A stretch of DNA of 64,000 nucleotides from Pontibacter fetidus (GTDB lineage: Bacteria; Bacteroidota; Bacteroidia; Cytophagales; Hymenobacteraceae), in assembly GCF_010119545.1 (NCBI RefSeq), contig NZ_JAAEAA010000008.1, forward strand, positions 105,900 through 169,899. Direction: 5' to 3'. Position 1 is the stretch's first letter; every line of letters starts with the position of its first letter. A program made the position numbers and the translations under genes. The notes beneath the pieces are model-generated. The model was not told where the DNA came from. It was given only the letters and a program-made list of their open reading frames with translations, and made no database searches. This document shows, one piece after another, positions 63,793 through 64,000 of this stretch.

Positions 63793-64000
63793 TCATCCCG
63801 AATTTAGGGATTGTGCTTGAGTCCAGATGTGCATGAGTGCAGTTCGGACACGATAAAGCGGTATCAGGGCTTGCTGGTACCGCTTTCCTGTTCTATGGCA
63901 TCCCTGCCGGAGCAGCTGGTTGAGTTCTTCTGCCTGCAAGAGGCTCAACAGGAAGGCATACACCACCGAGAGGATCAGCATCAGCTTGAGGCGGTTTTCC
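63793..64000 (-). mobile_element. C-terminal end of an IS4-like transposase (cut by window edge)
   Basis: The minus-strand frame is open to the window edge and ends in about 68 residues starting ENRLKLMLILSVVYAFLLSLLQ, a typical C-terminal helix of IS4-family DDE transposases. Only the end is visible, so the transposase cannot be judged intact or broken, nor the IS named. The outer end of the element is likely near 63770-63795, but no terminal repeat can be checked. Confidence 0.6.

Larger units (their letters stand above)
1..64000. repeat. Dispersed iterated palindrome AACTATAGTT (core CTATAG)
   Basis: The core CTATAG occurs about 100 times in the window by eye, in genes and between them. 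Nearly nine in ten copies are flanked by AA on the left and/or TT on the right, and around twenty are the full decamer. Examples are 4595-4604, 17579-17588, 36268-36277, 43558-43567, 59464-59473 and 63242-63251. Inside genes it is read in different frames, for example AAC TAT AGC (Asn-Tyr-Ser) and ACT ATA GCT (Thr-Ile-Ala), so a protein constraint does not explain it. Related words such as AAGTATA also look common. Its function is unknown; the counts are manual and approximate. Confidence 0.85.

Overview
The window reads as chromosomal DNA of a gliding-type Bacteroidota, most likely order Cytophagales and perhaps the Pontibacter/Hymenobacteraceae group. That placement is inferred from type IX secretion (T9SS) C-terminal sorting domains of both type A and type B, two PorP/SprF proteins, -7 boxes of the Bacteroidota form TAnnTTTG, and the lack of clear Shine-Dalgarno sites. 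I see no rRNA, tRNA, CRISPR array or prophage.

Positions 1-43,000 form a large exopolysaccharide (EPS) locus. A polysaccharide deacetylase (minus strand) faces a plus-strand operon-like run from 1371 to 13022: outer-membrane export lipoprotein, tyrosine autokinase/co-polymerase, Wzx-type flippase, four glycosyltransferases, a Wzy/ligase-like membrane protein and a membrane-anchored beta-helix protein. A secreted paralogue of the beta-helix protein with three PA14 modules follows (13975-17424), then a GT61 glycosyltransferase. A minus-strand block (18945-29795) encodes four exported proteins: a sugar-dehydrogenase/PKD/LamG chimera, a double-LamG protein, a PorP/SprF protein, and an SGNH esterase with a type B sorting domain. 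A plus-strand block (30132-35268) holds an AlgI-like MBOAT acyltransferase, its SGNH partner, and GT61 and GT4 enzymes. A minus-strand block (35362-42908) makes an activated sugar (a second nucleotidyltransferase, SAF-domain oxidoreductase, RfbC-like epimerase, SDR, RfbF) and starts the chain (GT26 and a WcaJ-type initiating phosphotransferase). Together these suggest a Wzx/Wzy polymer that is O-acetylated and then handled outside the cell by T9SS-exported proteins.

Positions 44019-52253 carry a 2404-residue repeat adhesin with a type B sorting domain and its adjacent PorP/SprF partner. From 52373 to 63766 the content is housekeeping or regulatory: TMEM220-like protein, copper chaperone and CopA ATPase, a five-PAS histidine kinase overlapping a receiver protein, an HMA-AraC regulator, two small uncharacterised proteins, an outer-membrane barrel, a 37-kDa nucleoid-associated protein and a small exported LTxxQ-like protein. 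The last ~200 bases are the C-terminal end of an IS4-like transposase cut by the window edge.

The strongest signal not explained by genes is a short palindrome, AACTATAGTT, scattered through coding and non-coding DNA alike. By hand I count about 100 CTATAG cores, nearly 90 of which extend to AACTATAG and/or CTATAGTT. A second unusual signal is an intergenic element made of abutting palindromes (36204-36300), with a degenerate relative at 13194-13260.
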